Notes: a model not told the origin generated them from the sequence alone. DNA of 64,000 bases from Bacteroidales bacterium (GCA_017380635.1 JAFODP010000002.1:1-64000), one strand, 5' to 3'; shown: positions 17,068 to 25,547, numbered from the stretch's first letter. Numbers and translations: made by a program.

Positions 17068-18348
17068 TTAAGGAAAAGGATGAGGATATTCCAGAAATAA
17101 ATTTTCGTCCTCTTGAAACACTTGTCCGAGAAAAGGCCAGGCATGCTGACCGGTCAGTAATGCCCACGAGGGCGTAATGGCGCGGACAACACAATAAGAG
17201 ATGGACGCCACATCGATGGGCGTAATATCTTTGTACAAAAGGTAGGGGAGCCCAAGTTTTTTCAAACATTCCGGGCTGAACTTGAGTGCCTCTTTTTCGG
17301 GATGATGATAAATCTCGTTATCGCCCTGCTGAAAGTTCTGAGCCTCTCGTAATATCTTGGATGCCTGTCGGCACTGAGGATATTGGTTGTAAAAATGAAA
17401 ATGTGCATCGAAGTTATGGATTTGCGAGATATCCATCGTCTCCGGCAAAATTTTCTTATCCATCAGGCTGATGGCATATTCCACTCCTTGATAGGCTTCC
17501 AGGGTGGCTTTCAGCAAGGCTTCCCTTTTCGTCAAACGGGCCGCACAGCCCAGGGATTGATAACGATGACCTTTATAATCGAAATACAGAAAAACCACCA
17601 TCGTTTCGATGGGAGCAAAGTTGCACAAATCAAACACTTTAAACAATACCCTGGGGTTCTTAAATAATCTTTGTATGGCAGCGTCTTGTTTGTAGTGTGT
17701 CAAAATCAGTTCACGGCTGTATTGTTTGTAGTCGATACGATCTTGTCGATACCAGAATTGCGCAAAAGCATGACGCTCGGCACATTCGCAAAAAGCCGAA
17801 AACAACGCTCTTTCCAGATTTTCTCCCGCGGCGATGCCCGTAGAAGTGGCGCCCACCATAAATTCTTTGTTGGTGTTCACGGCGTTTTCGAAGGGCATAT
17901 ACACGCAAAAAGCAGGCATCAAATACCTCTCGCCACCGATGAAATCGCGCATTTCTGTCCATTCTATCACGTCGTCTTCGCTCAAGGGAGTGATGCCGAA
18001 TTTCTGCAGCTGATGGTATTGTTTGTCGTTGTAATAGCGGAAATGCTTCAGTTCGATAAAGCGATACTGCTCGCGCAAGCTTCGCATACTTCCCACGATG
18101 AACTCGTCTCGATGGTAGATGCCGGCAGCATAACGTTCCACAAATTCTCCTAAGGCGGCTTTTTGGCTTTGTTCCGCATCGAAGGCGATGGAGCTTCCCT
18201 GTATATGGTTGATCCGACAACCGCATTCCGACAGATTGCCACCACCCACCACCGATTGTATCAGGCAGTCGGGCACAAATCTTCGGTTGGGTATTTTCAG
18301 TAAGGATTCGTTCAGGAATCCGGCACTGCTATGGATAAGGTCTTGCAT
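17068..18348 (-). CDS. sagD: YcaO-domain cyclodehydratase (SagD-like)
   Basis: 426 residues. YcaO ATP-binding features are visible: ALGEFVERYAAG, GATSTGIAAGENLERALFSA followed by FCECAERHAFAQFW, and LTKREALLKATLEAYQG. The protein ends YPHPFP, that is, a terminal PxPxP motif (PHPFP), which is diagnostic of azoline-forming YcaO enzymes. It should use ATP to activate backbone amides so that Cys/Thr/Ser side chains cyclise to azolines, with the E1-like partner presenting the leader. It starts two bases after that partner's stop. The gene appears intact. Confidence 0.95.
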   Translation of the reverse strand: MQDLIHSSAGFLNESLLKIPNRRFVPDCLIQSVVGGGNLSECGCRINHIQGSSIAFDAEQSQKAALGEFVERYAAGIYHRDEFIVGSMRSLREQYRFIELKHFRYYNDKQYHQLQKFGITPLSEDDVIEWTEMRDFIGGERYLMPAFCVYMPFENAVNTNKEFMVGATSTGIAAGENLERALFSAFCECAERHAFAQFWYRQDRIDYKQYSRELILTHYKQDAAIQRLFKNPRVLFKVFDLCNFAPIETMVVFLYFDYKGHRYQSLGCAARLTKREALLKATLEAYQGVEYAISLMDKKILPETMDISQIHNFDAHFHFYNQYPQCRQASKILREAQNFQQGDNEIYHHPEKEALKFSPECLKKLGLPYLLYKDITPIDVASISYCVVRAITPSWALLTGQHAWPFLGQVFQEDENLFLEYPHPFP

Positions 18349-18350
18349 AA

Positions 18351-19214
18351 TCAGGCATTGAAAGGTGAGTAGGGCGTTTTTTGAAATAGTTCCGAACTGG
18401 GATCTTTCAGCACGCGGCTTTGTTCACAGCGGTATTGTATGAAATCGAAGACGATGCTTTTTCCCATCAATCTGGTGGAAAGTTGTGCTTGGTAAAGCCA
18501 GTAATAGCCCAGTTCGCAAGCAATTAAATCCAAACCGATAGCAAAATAAGGATATTCACTGGCAAGCGCATGTTGCACCAAAGTTTTGTCTTCGCAGCGG
18601 ATAAAGGTCGAGTACAGCGACAAGTTGTTCAGGTTCATTTTCTTGCGTTTCATGTAACAGGCCAAGGAGGGAGTTTCCATCGAAGGTTCAACCAGAGGCC
18701 CCAGACTGAAACAGCTAGGCGAAAATTCAGCATAGAGCAACGGTATTTGCCGACGATAACAGGCATTGGAAATCTCTTCCAATCGCTTGTAATGGTCGAA
18801 GACGGGAGCCAAGACCAAAAGAAAATGAATGCCATCCAGGTCTTTACAGGAGTTTACGGCCTTGAAGTCAAAATGAAAATCCTTCACACAGAGTCGTTTT
18901 GTCACTTGCTCAAAGATGTCCTGGGCCGCAAAAACGCCAATCTGTTTATGTCGGATATGTCCTTTTGGATTTTTGTGTTCACGGCGAATGATTTGATTCT
19001 GCAACAGAAACCTGATGATTTCGTTTCTTTCCTCTCGGCTCAGATCTTCGTTCTCGAAATCTTGCCACACGCGCTCTTCCTGCAGTCCGCGTAGCACCTT
19101 TAGAATCTTGTCGGTGTGCGGACTTTGTATCTTTATCAGGTGACCGTCGGAGCGTTTGCAATACAACTCTTGCTGACATTGCCAAATGTCGATATTTTCT
19201 AATGTGAGTTTCAT
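18351..19214 (-). CDS. sagC: E1-like TOMM cyclodehydratase partner with leader-binding domain (SagC-like)
   Basis: 287 residues. Residues ~1-85 have the winged-helix pattern of an RRE (ELYCKRSDGHLIKIQSPHTD to IIRFLLQNQIIRREHK). Residues ~90-287 resemble the ThiF/E1-like partner family, with the signature SLGPLVEPSMETPSLACYMK matching the GPLVxPxxTPCxxC region. Only one of the usual two cysteines is kept (Cys to Ser in TPSLAC), so the structural zinc site may be lost. The protein is shorter than stand-alone E1-like proteins. Role: bind the precursor leader and deliver the core to the YcaO enzyme. The first gene after the precursor, it is separated from it by a hairpin. Confidence 0.8.
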   Translation of the reverse strand: MKLTLENIDIWQCQQELYCKRSDGHLIKIQSPHTDKILKVLRGLQEERVWQDFENEDLSREERNEIIRFLLQNQIIRREHKNPKGHIRHKQIGVFAAQDIFEQVTKRLCVKDFHFDFKAVNSCKDLDGIHFLLVLAPVFDHYKRLEEISNACYRRQIPLLYAEFSPSCFSLGPLVEPSMETPSLACYMKRKKMNLNNLSLYSTFIRCEDKTLVQHALASEYPYFAIGLDLIACELGYYWLYQAQLSTRLMGKSIVFDFIQYRCEQSRVLKDPSSELFQKTPYSPFNA

Positions 19215-19239
19215 GGTGTTGATGATGGATGATGAAGAA

Positions 19240-19261
19240 GTAGTCTCCCGAAGGAGACTAC
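19240..19261 (-). terminator. Attenuator-like hairpin between precursor and enzyme genes
   Basis: A perfect 9-bp stem (GTAGTCTCC / GGAGACTAC) is closed on the transcribed strand by a TTCG loop, an exceptionally stable tetraloop in RNA. Only a weak pyrimidine run (TTCTTC) follows, so partial read-through is expected. It lies 45 bases past the precursor stop. Confidence 0.7.
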
Positions 19262-19306
19262 AGAGAAACCAATACGACTACATAGCTAACTCAGTGTTCA
19301 TACACA

Positions 19307-19495
19307 TTAAAGAGCCAGTTTTTCAAGCGGACTGCTAAGTGTGGTAGACGCTCCGGTGGTGGTGCCCGATCCGGAATTGAACGTGAAGCAGCAGCAACAA
19401 GTGCAGCAGCAAGCACCGGGCAGGTTCTTTTCGGTGAACATCATAGGAGCAGAACGATCTTCGACAACCTTCATGGTCATTTCTAAAGTTTTCAT
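19307..19495 (-). CDS. sagA: Streptolysin-S-like TOMM precursor peptide
   Basis: 62 residues. A leader of about 28 (MKTLEMTMKVVEDRSAPMMF...NLPGA) is followed by a core beginning CCCTCCCCFTFNSGSGTTTG, then a Ser/Thr-rich tail ending SSPLEKLAL. The seven cysteines in an eight-residue run, the PG just before them and the Gly/Ser/Thr tail closely resemble the family of streptolysin S (leader end APGG before CCCCC). The gene directly precedes the SagC-, SagD- and SagB-like genes on the same strand and has its own promoter. ATGs at codons 6 and 8 are alternative starts. A membrane-active product is inferred by family resemblance only. Confidence 0.9.
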   Translation of the reverse strand: MKTLEMTMKVVEDRSAPMMFTEKNLPGACCCTCCCCFTFNSGSGTTTGASTTLSSPLEKLAL

Positions 19496-19588
19496 GATAA
19501 TTACGTTTAAGTATAAGCCTACTCATTTGCGTTGGCGTTTCGGCATCCTCCAAAATTCATCTGATGCGCATCTGAGATGTATCTGGCA

Positions 19589-19620
19589 CGAAGATAAAAC
19601 CACCGATGGCCGTATGCAAA
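19589..19620 (-). promoter_or_regulatory. Promoter of the streptolysin-S-like operon
   Basis: On the minus strand, -33 TTTG (19617-19620) and -7 TATCTTCG (19589-19596, one mismatch to TAnnTTTG) are 20 bases apart. The predicted leader is about 90 bases and contains a GATGCGCATC palindrome. Confidence 0.6.
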
Positions 19621-19671
19621 ATATTTTCACGCAATTAACACTTAATTAACATAATGATATTTGAAAAACAA

Positions 19672-19701
19672 AGCATTGACTTTCTTGCAAAAGCCAATGC
19701 T
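19672..19701 (-). terminator. Terminator of the receptor/AI-2E/glycosidase operon
   Basis: On the minus strand, a 13-bp stem with two G-T pairs (AGCATTGGCTTTT / GAAAGTCAATGCT) closes a GCAA loop and is followed by TTGTTTTTC. It isolates the precursor gene promoter from upstream transcription. Confidence 0.85.
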
Positions 19702-19740
19702 GAATATTTATACGAAATAAGTTTGCAACAAAATGAATGC

Positions 19741-21351
19741 TTACAAAGCCACTTCGGTAATTCTCAATAACAGATAGGGACGTTCCGGCAAAGCAACAGC
19801 GCGGTTTTCCTTGTCGCAAACGCGGTAACGCTGGTTTTTTGCTTCGAAAATGATGGGACATTCTTCTATCGTCATGTTCCAGGTGTCGATGATTTCCACT
19901 TTGAAGCGCGTGCCTTCCTTGATGCGCGGATAAGAAGGATTGCGCGCCGGCAGATTGAACACCCATTCTTTGGCCACTTCTTTGCCGCTGTAAATCATCA
20001 GATAATTGGGGCCGGCAATGGATACGTAGGGATCCCAACTACTGTCGCTCAATTGCAAAGGATTAGGCATGTCTTCCAAGATGTTACGCATAAATCGGAT
20101 ACGTTTCCACGATTCTCCCTGAAAATCGCCACCGCGAGCCAGAAAGTCGTGGGTATAATCGTTGGGAGCGTCCATATAACATTCTGAATGAGAAACATAA
20201 GTGCCGGCAATGATACCTTGCCACATACGATAGAGCATTTCTTCGCCGCTGAGGCTTCCCCAACGATTGTCCATGTTGCCTTCGTAGCAGACTTCATCGA
20301 AAATGACTGGCTTCTGATAGATGTTCCTTACTGTAGCCGCTCTTCCGTGACCTTCCACAGGTGCTTGGTCTTGCACGCTGACATGCGTGAATTCATCGCG
20401 CCAATAATCGAAATATCTGGCCGTTGAACCATGAATAGAACAAAGATGTCGATAAGGGTCGTTGGCCACTACCTGACGGGTGAAAATCATCCAGTTTTCG
20501 GGAGCTTGCAGACGCAAATAATCGAATTCGTTGGCCAGCGACCACCAGATATTGCGGAACGAAGACAGACGTGCCAAGGCATATTCCAAGTAACGCAGAC
20601 TCACTTCCAAAGGCATACGATCGAAACCCCAACGACCTTCGTCGTAAGGATGGAAAAGTATCAGATCGGCCTCAACACCAATAGCTTTCAGCGCATCGAT
20701 GCGAGCTTCTATCATATCGAAATAAGCCGGATTGAAACGTTCGAAATCCCATTCATAAGCAATGCTGCCGTCGGCCTTTTTGCTTTGGCTCTTAATCTCG
20801 AAAGGAAAGAGCAGCGGCTCCGGATAGTCTTTGTCGAAATTGTGCACAAAAAGCAACATTCTGATTTTGTTGAAGCCCGATGCTTCGAGCGCACGGACGG
20901 TTTTCTCAGGATAATCACCTTCGATGTGCATCCAGTCGTAAGAGGTGGTGCCGATGGGATAATAACGCGTACCGTCGGCATATTTGAAATGGAAAGTATT
21001 GGCCACTTGCACCGGTCCGTGGTTGTTTTCGCCGGCTTCGATACATTCGAAACTGCCTGTCAATCCGTTCAGTTTGGCTTCGCTGCTTTGGCTGACGAAA
21101 GTCCATTTTCCCGTTTTGATGGGCATGAAACGAAGTTTGAAAACATTATCTCCGGCATAGAAACCTTTCACCGTCAAACTGGTATCGGCGTGAGTGAAGG
21201 TGGCTGAAAAACTCACATCGAAAGGATTGCCCGTCACTTTGGCTTTGTGTGCATATTCGTAACGATCCCAAATCTCAACTTCGCTCAAACGGGCTTCCAA
21301 GTTGAAGATAAAGCCCAAGGCAAATAAACAACATAAAATCTTTCTCATCAT
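19741..21351 (-). CDS. Putative clan-A glycoside hydrolase (DUF5060/DUF4038-type)
   Basis: 536 residues with a signal peptide (MMRKILCCLFALGFIFNLEA). Residues ~22-105 fit a DUF5060 beta-sandwich (VEIWDRYEYAHKAKVTGNPF). Residues ~115-430 fit a TIM barrel (YYPIGTTSYDWMHIEGDYPE). IWWSLANEFDYL supplies the Asn-Glu acid/base and KPVIFDEVCYEG the likely nucleophile glutamate. The C-terminal ~90 residues form a beta-sandwich (DUF5605-like). It probably cleaves plant or host glycans in the periplasm or outside. The substrate is unknown. It is last in a three-gene unit after a TonB receptor and an AI-2E family protein. Confidence 0.75.
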   Translation of the reverse strand: MMRKILCCLFALGFIFNLEARLSEVEIWDRYEYAHKAKVTGNPFDVSFSATFTHADTSLTVKGFYAGDNVFKLRFMPIKTGKWTFVSQSSEAKLNGLTGSFECIEAGENNHGPVQVANTFHFKYADGTRYYPIGTTSYDWMHIEGDYPEKTVRALEASGFNKIRMLLFVHNFDKDYPEPLLFPFEIKSQSKKADGSIAYEWDFERFNPAYFDMIEARIDALKAIGVEADLILFHPYDEGRWGFDRMPLEVSLRYLEYALARLSSFRNIWWSLANEFDYLRLQAPENWMIFTRQVVANDPYRHLCSIHGSTARYFDYWRDEFTHVSVQDQAPVEGHGRAATVRNIYQKPVIFDEVCYEGNMDNRWGSLSGEEMLYRMWQGIIAGTYVSHSECYMDAPNDYTHDFLARGGDFQGESWKRIRFMRNILEDMPNPLQLSDSSWDPYVSIAGPNYLMIYSGKEVAKEWVFNLPARNPSYPRIKEGTRFKVEIIDTWNMTIEECPIIFEAKNQRYRVCDKENRAVALPERPYLLLRITEVAL

Positions 21352-21362
21352 AGGATAGATAT

Positions 21363-22490
21363 TTAATTGTCAGTAGTTTCTGTGGATATTTCCTCTTCGT
21401 AAAATTCGTCTTCGATGCTTTCCTGTGCAATGACAAAACGTTGGTAATACGAAATAATCAAGGTGGTGAGCGGCAAGGCGATAATCATACCAATCAGACC
21501 GAACAACGAACCGAAGATAGAAAGCGACAAAAGAATGATGGCGGGTTTCAGCCCGGTGGTATTGCCCATGATTTTAGGCACGATAAAAAAGTCTTGTGTC
21601 GATTGAACCACCACATATACCAAGGTGATCAGCAAAGCTACTACCCAAAAACTTTGTCCGCTTTCGGCCACTTTAATCAAACCCAGTACGACGGCAAAAG
21701 GAATGGATGCCGCTTGCAGATAGGGCACCAGATTCAGCACGCCCACAAACAGTCCGAAACCGATACCCATGGGCAGTCCGATACAGCGGAACCCGATGGC
21801 GAAAAGAATGCCCACACAGAGAGCTACCATGGCTTGTCCACGGAAATATGCGTTCATGCCGTTTTTAAGGTCGTCGCTCAATTCGGTGGCAAAACGACGG
21901 TATTTCAAGGGAATGATTTTGACGAATCCGTCGGAAAGTTTTTCGTAATCGAGCAGGATGAACACCAAATAAAGCAAGACAAATACCGAAGCCAGCAATC
22001 CCCAAATAAAAGAGAATGACGACGAAATAAGGCTCCAGGCGCCGGGCAACAACTTGGACAGCGCTTTCTCGATGGTGTCAAAGGTGAGCAGGCTTTGTAT
22101 ATTGATGCCGGCAACGAAATCCTTGATGGCATTCATCCAACTTTCGGGCAAAAACAGCCCATTGGACTGATTCAGAAATTCCTGACATGCCACCGTGAGT
22201 CGTTGCATTTCTCCTCGCATGGGCGCTTGTAAGGCAAGAATAGCCGCCGCTATGATAGCTACCACACTGATTAAGGCACTGACTATGGCCAGGATACGAT
22301 ATTTGAATTTGAGTTTGTATTGAAAAAAACACACCAAAGGATAAATAAGGTAAGCCAACAGCCATGCAATGAAGAATGGTAGTAAAACTGCGCTCAATCG
22401 ATTGATCAACAAGCCGATGCCAACAATAACAGCCAAGCTGATAAGCATCCGCACCACGCGGTCGAAAGTGTAAGGTTTGGGAGTATTCAT
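21363..22490 (-). CDS. AI-2E family transporter (PerM-like membrane protein)
   Basis: 375 residues. Two N-terminal membrane helices (VRMLISLAVIVGIGLLINRL; LPFFIAWLLAYLIYPLV) and the family's core region are present: LLASVFVLLYLVFILLDYEK, YFRGQAMVALCVGILFAIGF, GVLNLVPYLQAASIPFAVVL and LIGMIIALPLTTLIISYYQRF. The family exports small molecules or acts in ion antiport, and a specific substrate cannot be read. The acidic C-terminal tail (ESIEDEFYEEEIS) is cytoplasmic. It starts 3 bases after the TonB receptor stop and ends 11 before the glycosidase gene. Confidence 0.9.
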   Translation of the reverse strand: MNTPKPYTFDRVVRMLISLAVIVGIGLLINRLSAVLLPFFIAWLLAYLIYPLVCFFQYKLKFKYRILAIVSALISVVAIIAAAILALQAPMRGEMQRLTVACQEFLNQSNGLFLPESWMNAIKDFVAGINIQSLLTFDTIEKALSKLLPGAWSLISSSFSFIWGLLASVFVLLYLVFILLDYEKLSDGFVKIIPLKYRRFATELSDDLKNGMNAYFRGQAMVALCVGILFAIGFRCIGLPMGIGFGLFVGVLNLVPYLQAASIPFAVVLGLIKVAESGQSFWVVALLITLVYVVVQSTQDFFIVPKIMGNTTGLKPAIILLSLSIFGSLFGLIGMIIALPLTTLIISYYQRFVIAQESIEDEFYEEEISTETTDN

Positions 22491-22493
22491 CGT

Positions 22494-24947
22494 TTAGAAA
22501 TCTACAGATATGGATAAGTTAAGTTGTCTGCCTGTCAGGTAGTTGGGTACAGCCCATTCGCGATTGGAAATGTCACGTACCCAATAATAAGAGTTGGTAT
22601 TCTTGATGCCGAGCAAGTTGAAGCAATCCAGGCTGAGCCAAACATTCTCAATATGTTGGAAGACCGGCAGTTTCAGAATCTTGTCTTCGCCACCCACCAA
22701 TCTGCGCGACAATCCGATATCCACACGGCGATAGGCTTTCATGCGGTTCACGGCGTAGCTCTTGTCCATCGAAGGTGGTCCGAAGCAAAGACCATCCGCC
22801 CAGACGAATTTCAAGGTCATGGAGTATTTGGGATTGTTGGGCAAATAATCGCGGAAAAACATCGAGATGTTGTAACGTTGTTCGTTGGGTCGCGGAATGC
22901 TGTAGTCGTCTATCGTTTCCTTGCTGTCCATCAGCGAAAGCGAAATCCAGGAATCGGTGCCCGGTACAAATTCGCCGAACAATTTGACATCGCAGCCGGC
23001 CGTATGACCATAACCATTGTTGATGCCTTCGTAACGGATGCGGACATTGTCCACCGTATAAGGAATGATGTTACGCAAATCTTTGTAATAAGCTTCGGCC
23101 GTCAGTTTGAAGGGGCGATCCCACAGCAGGAAATGATAATCCATGCCCAAAAGAATCTGCGTCGATTTTGGTGCTTTAATTTGCGAATTCAGCACGACGG
23201 TAGATAGCCCTTGATGCACCACCGTGTCGCGTAATTCTTTGTAGAAAGGAGCTTGATAATAAATGCCTCCGGCCAGACGGAAGCTGAAATCCTTTTCCCA
23301 AGCCGGAATGAATCCGATATTGAAACGCGGGCTGAACAGCCATTCACGGTTGTAACTCCAGTAATTGGCACGCAAACCGCCACTCAGACTAAGCAAACCC
23401 CAATCGGTTCGAGTTTTCCAAGTATCTTGCAGATAAGCGGTTACTCGATAGGAAAGCATTTGGCTTTCGGCACGAAGATTTTCCACAAAATTGATCTCGC
23501 TGTCGCTGAAAGGCAAGGAGTATCCCGACGAATCGCGCATTTCCCATTCGCGCAGGCGGTCGTCAATTTTTTCTATCTGATAAGCCAATCCCCATTGCAA
23601 TTGATGCGGCTGCAAGTTCCATTGTCCGGAATGTTGCAGGTTGATAACGCTGGCATTGAGTTGGTTACGAGCATGTTCGTGGTAAGTGCCTACTCCAATC
23701 AAGTTGGCATTGGCCGTGTCGGCTTTGTTGTCGTTGATGGGCGTTTGGCTGAGCCAATATTGTCCGGTGATGTCGTAGTTTTCTTGTTCGTCGGTGCGGA
23801 AAGCTGAGGCTTGCAAGCGCAGATTCAGATGTTTATTCGCTTGATGATGCAGGCTGAGTGCGCCGAAAGCGGTACGGAAAACATCCTGCTCCTGTCCGTC
23901 AAAATAGACCTTGAAAGAATACTTGCTTTGGAAACTTCCCATTTCTGTTTCGCGGCTTTCGGGCTGAAAAGCATAGCTGTTTTGCGAAAGGTTGCCCAAA
24001 AACGACAGTTCCCATTTATCGTGCAGACGATAGCTCAGAAAAGTTTGATAATCGAAATAATTCGATTGATATTCGCCTTTGGTTTGCAGGCTTCCTAATA
24101 AATAGGTGTTGGTTTTGTAACGCAATCCGTGTATCTGGCTGAATCGTCCATCTTTCGAGGCATCGCCGACAAAAATATTGGCCCCCAGCAAACTGGCATG
24201 GAAAGAAGCTTCAAAATTTTCGGGTTGCTTGTATTGGATGTCCAGCACGGACGACATTTTATCGCCATATTCGGCGCCGAAGCCACCGGCCGAGAATACC
24301 ACGCTCGAGGTCATTTGCGGATTGACAAAACTCAGACCTTCCTGTTGTCCGCTACGAATCAGCAAGGGACGATAAATTTCGATGCCGTTCACATAGACCA
24401 GATTTTCGTCGTAATTACCGCCGCGAACGCTGTATTGCGTGCTCATTTCGTTGTTGGAACTGACACCGGCGAAAGTAACCAGCAAGGCTTCAATGCTGCC
24501 GCCGGAAGGGTCGGGCAGTAGTCGGATGTCGTCGGCATCGATGTGTTGCAGGCTATTCAGTTGACGTCGTTGGGCGCTGACGCTGACATCCTGCAATTTC
24601 TGCGAACTGTTTTGCAACACCACATTGAGCGAAATCCGATTCATCTCTACCGGCACGATGCGGTAGGCTGTTTGATAGGATAAGCAACTGAATCTCAGTA
24701 TTAAAGTGTCGAGTGCGGGAAGTTCAATTTCGTAATATCCGTTTTCGTCGGTGCTGATGCCGTAATGGCTGTTTTGTTCGTAGACGTTCACCAATTCCAA
24801 GGCGCGTTTTTGGCTGTCCATCACAAAACCACTGAGGGTCACCGTATTGCCATGCACATAGGATTGGGCAAAAAGCAACCCGCTGCCACATCCTTGCAAA
24901 AGGAGGCAGATGAGATAAATGATGGATTTTCGTTTCAAGTTGTTCAT
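22494..24947 (-). CDS. TonB-dependent receptor with carboxypeptidase-like domain
   Basis: About 817 residues from the ATG at 24947 (MNNLKRKSIIYLICLLLQGC), chosen because it gives a signal peptide and clears the divergent gene. A farther ATG at 25028 would overlap both the promoter and that gene. Order: CarboxypepD_reg-like domain (VTLSGFVMDSQKRALELVNV), plug (YSVRGGNYDENLVYVNGIEI; FGAEYGDKMSSVLDIQYKQP), barrel ending YLTGRQLNLSISVDF. No SusD gene adjoins, so the cargo may be a peptide, metal chelate or small glycan. The signal peptide contains LLLQGCG, a possible lipobox, but SignalPase I cleavage after LLFAQ fits receptors better. Confidence 0.9.
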   Translation of the reverse strand: MNNLKRKSIIYLICLLLQGCGSGLLFAQSYVHGNTVTLSGFVMDSQKRALELVNVYEQNSHYGISTDENGYYEIELPALDTLILRFSCLSYQTAYRIVPVEMNRISLNVVLQNSSQKLQDVSVSAQRRQLNSLQHIDADDIRLLPDPSGGSIEALLVTFAGVSSNNEMSTQYSVRGGNYDENLVYVNGIEIYRPLLIRSGQQEGLSFVNPQMTSSVVFSAGGFGAEYGDKMSSVLDIQYKQPENFEASFHASLLGANIFVGDASKDGRFSQIHGLRYKTNTYLLGSLQTKGEYQSNYFDYQTFLSYRLHDKWELSFLGNLSQNSYAFQPESRETEMGSFQSKYSFKVYFDGQEQDVFRTAFGALSLHHQANKHLNLRLQASAFRTDEQENYDITGQYWLSQTPINDNKADTANANLIGVGTYHEHARNQLNASVINLQHSGQWNLQPHQLQWGLAYQIEKIDDRLREWEMRDSSGYSLPFSDSEINFVENLRAESQMLSYRVTAYLQDTWKTRTDWGLLSLSGGLRANYWSYNREWLFSPRFNIGFIPAWEKDFSFRLAGGIYYQAPFYKELRDTVVHQGLSTVVLNSQIKAPKSTQILLGMDYHFLLWDRPFKLTAEAYYKDLRNIIPYTVDNVRIRYEGINNGYGHTAGCDVKLFGEFVPGTDSWISLSLMDSKETIDDYSIPRPNEQRYNISMFFRDYLPNNPKYSMTLKFVWADGLCFGPPSMDKSYAVNRMKAYRRVDIGLSRRLVGGEDKILKLPVFQHIENVWLSLDCFNLLGIKNTNSYYWVRDISNREWAVPNYLTGRQLNLSISVDF

Positions 24948-24960
24948 CCTTGGATTAAAA

Positions 24961-24984
24961 TGCAAAAATAGTACTATTTTTGCA
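24961..24984. promoter_or_regulatory. Perfect palindromic divergent promoter
   Basis: A 24-base perfect palindrome has half-site TGCAAAAATAGT and reads TATTTTTG on both strands, so each strand carries a TAnnTTTG -7 element and the two overlap. On the minus strand TTTG lies 18 bases upstream. On the plus strand TTGG lies 21 upstream. It serves the TonB receptor (-) and the nitroreductase (+). Confidence 0.7.
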
Positions 24985-25010
24985 CTCGCAAACAAAAAGC
25001 TCAATAGGGA

Positions 25011-25547
25011 ATGAATATGAAAGAACATTTTTCAGCATTGCTGCATCAACGCAGAAGTATACGTAAATATCAGGAAAATCCTCTCAGCGAGGAAATGGTA
25101 AAAGAATTGCTCAAGGCTCCGCTGATGGCGCCCACTTCCAAAAGATGTATGAGTTGGGAATTTATCGCTGTACAGGATGCCGAACTGCGCGAAAAACTGG
25201 CTGCTTGCCGTGCGGCCAACAGCGCCTTTGCCGCCAAAGCTCCGCTGGTAGTGGTGATTGCAGCCGATACTGAAAAAACCGATGTTTGGGTGGAAGATGC
25301 TTCCATTGCAGCGGCTTATCTGCAATTGCAGGCCGAAGCGATGGGCTTGGGTAGTTGCTGGGTACAGATTCGCAATCGTCAGAGCTCGGAAGAGCAAAGC
25401 AGCGAAGATTATGTTCGAGAATTGCTGCAGATTCCGTCGCAGTATGCGGTGCTTTGTCTGATTGCCATCGGTGAAAAACAAGAAGAAAAGCCCGGCTTCG
25501 ACGATGCGCGCATCAAATGGGAAAAGCTGCATTATGACCGTTTTTAA
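25011..25547 (+). CDS. Nitroreductase family flavoprotein
   Basis: 178 residues, about the usual length. The N-terminal QRRSIRKYQENPLSEEMVKE is the FMN-phosphate-binding signature, APTSKRCMSWEFI follows, and DASIAAAYLQLQAEAMGLGS is the dimer/FMN helix with SCWVQIR. It reduces nitro- or quinone-type substrates with NAD(P)H and bound FMN. It begins 27 bases after the palindromic promoter and overlaps the next gene by 14 bases. Though distantly related in fold to the SagB-type enzyme in the peptide operon, it has none of that family's motifs and is not part of that operon. Confidence 0.9.
   Translation: MNMKEHFSALLHQRRSIRKYQENPLSEEMVKELLKAPLMAPTSKRCMSWEFIAVQDAELREKLAACRAANSAFAAKAPLVVVIAADTEKTDVWVEDASIAAAYLQLQAEAMGLGSCWVQIRNRQSSEEQSSEDYVRELLQIPSQYAVLCLIAIGEKQEEKPGFDDARIKWEKLHYDRF

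Noticed and set aside
19335..19553. Leucine-rich 72-residue frame overlapping the precursor
   Set aside because: It is another frame of the Cys-rich precursor; repeated TGC codons read as CTG/GCT. No context supports it.
25011..25547. Nitroreductase as a second azoline dehydrogenase of the peptide system
   Set aside because: It lies 5.5 kb away in another transcript and lacks SagB motifs; it is an ordinary nitroreductase.
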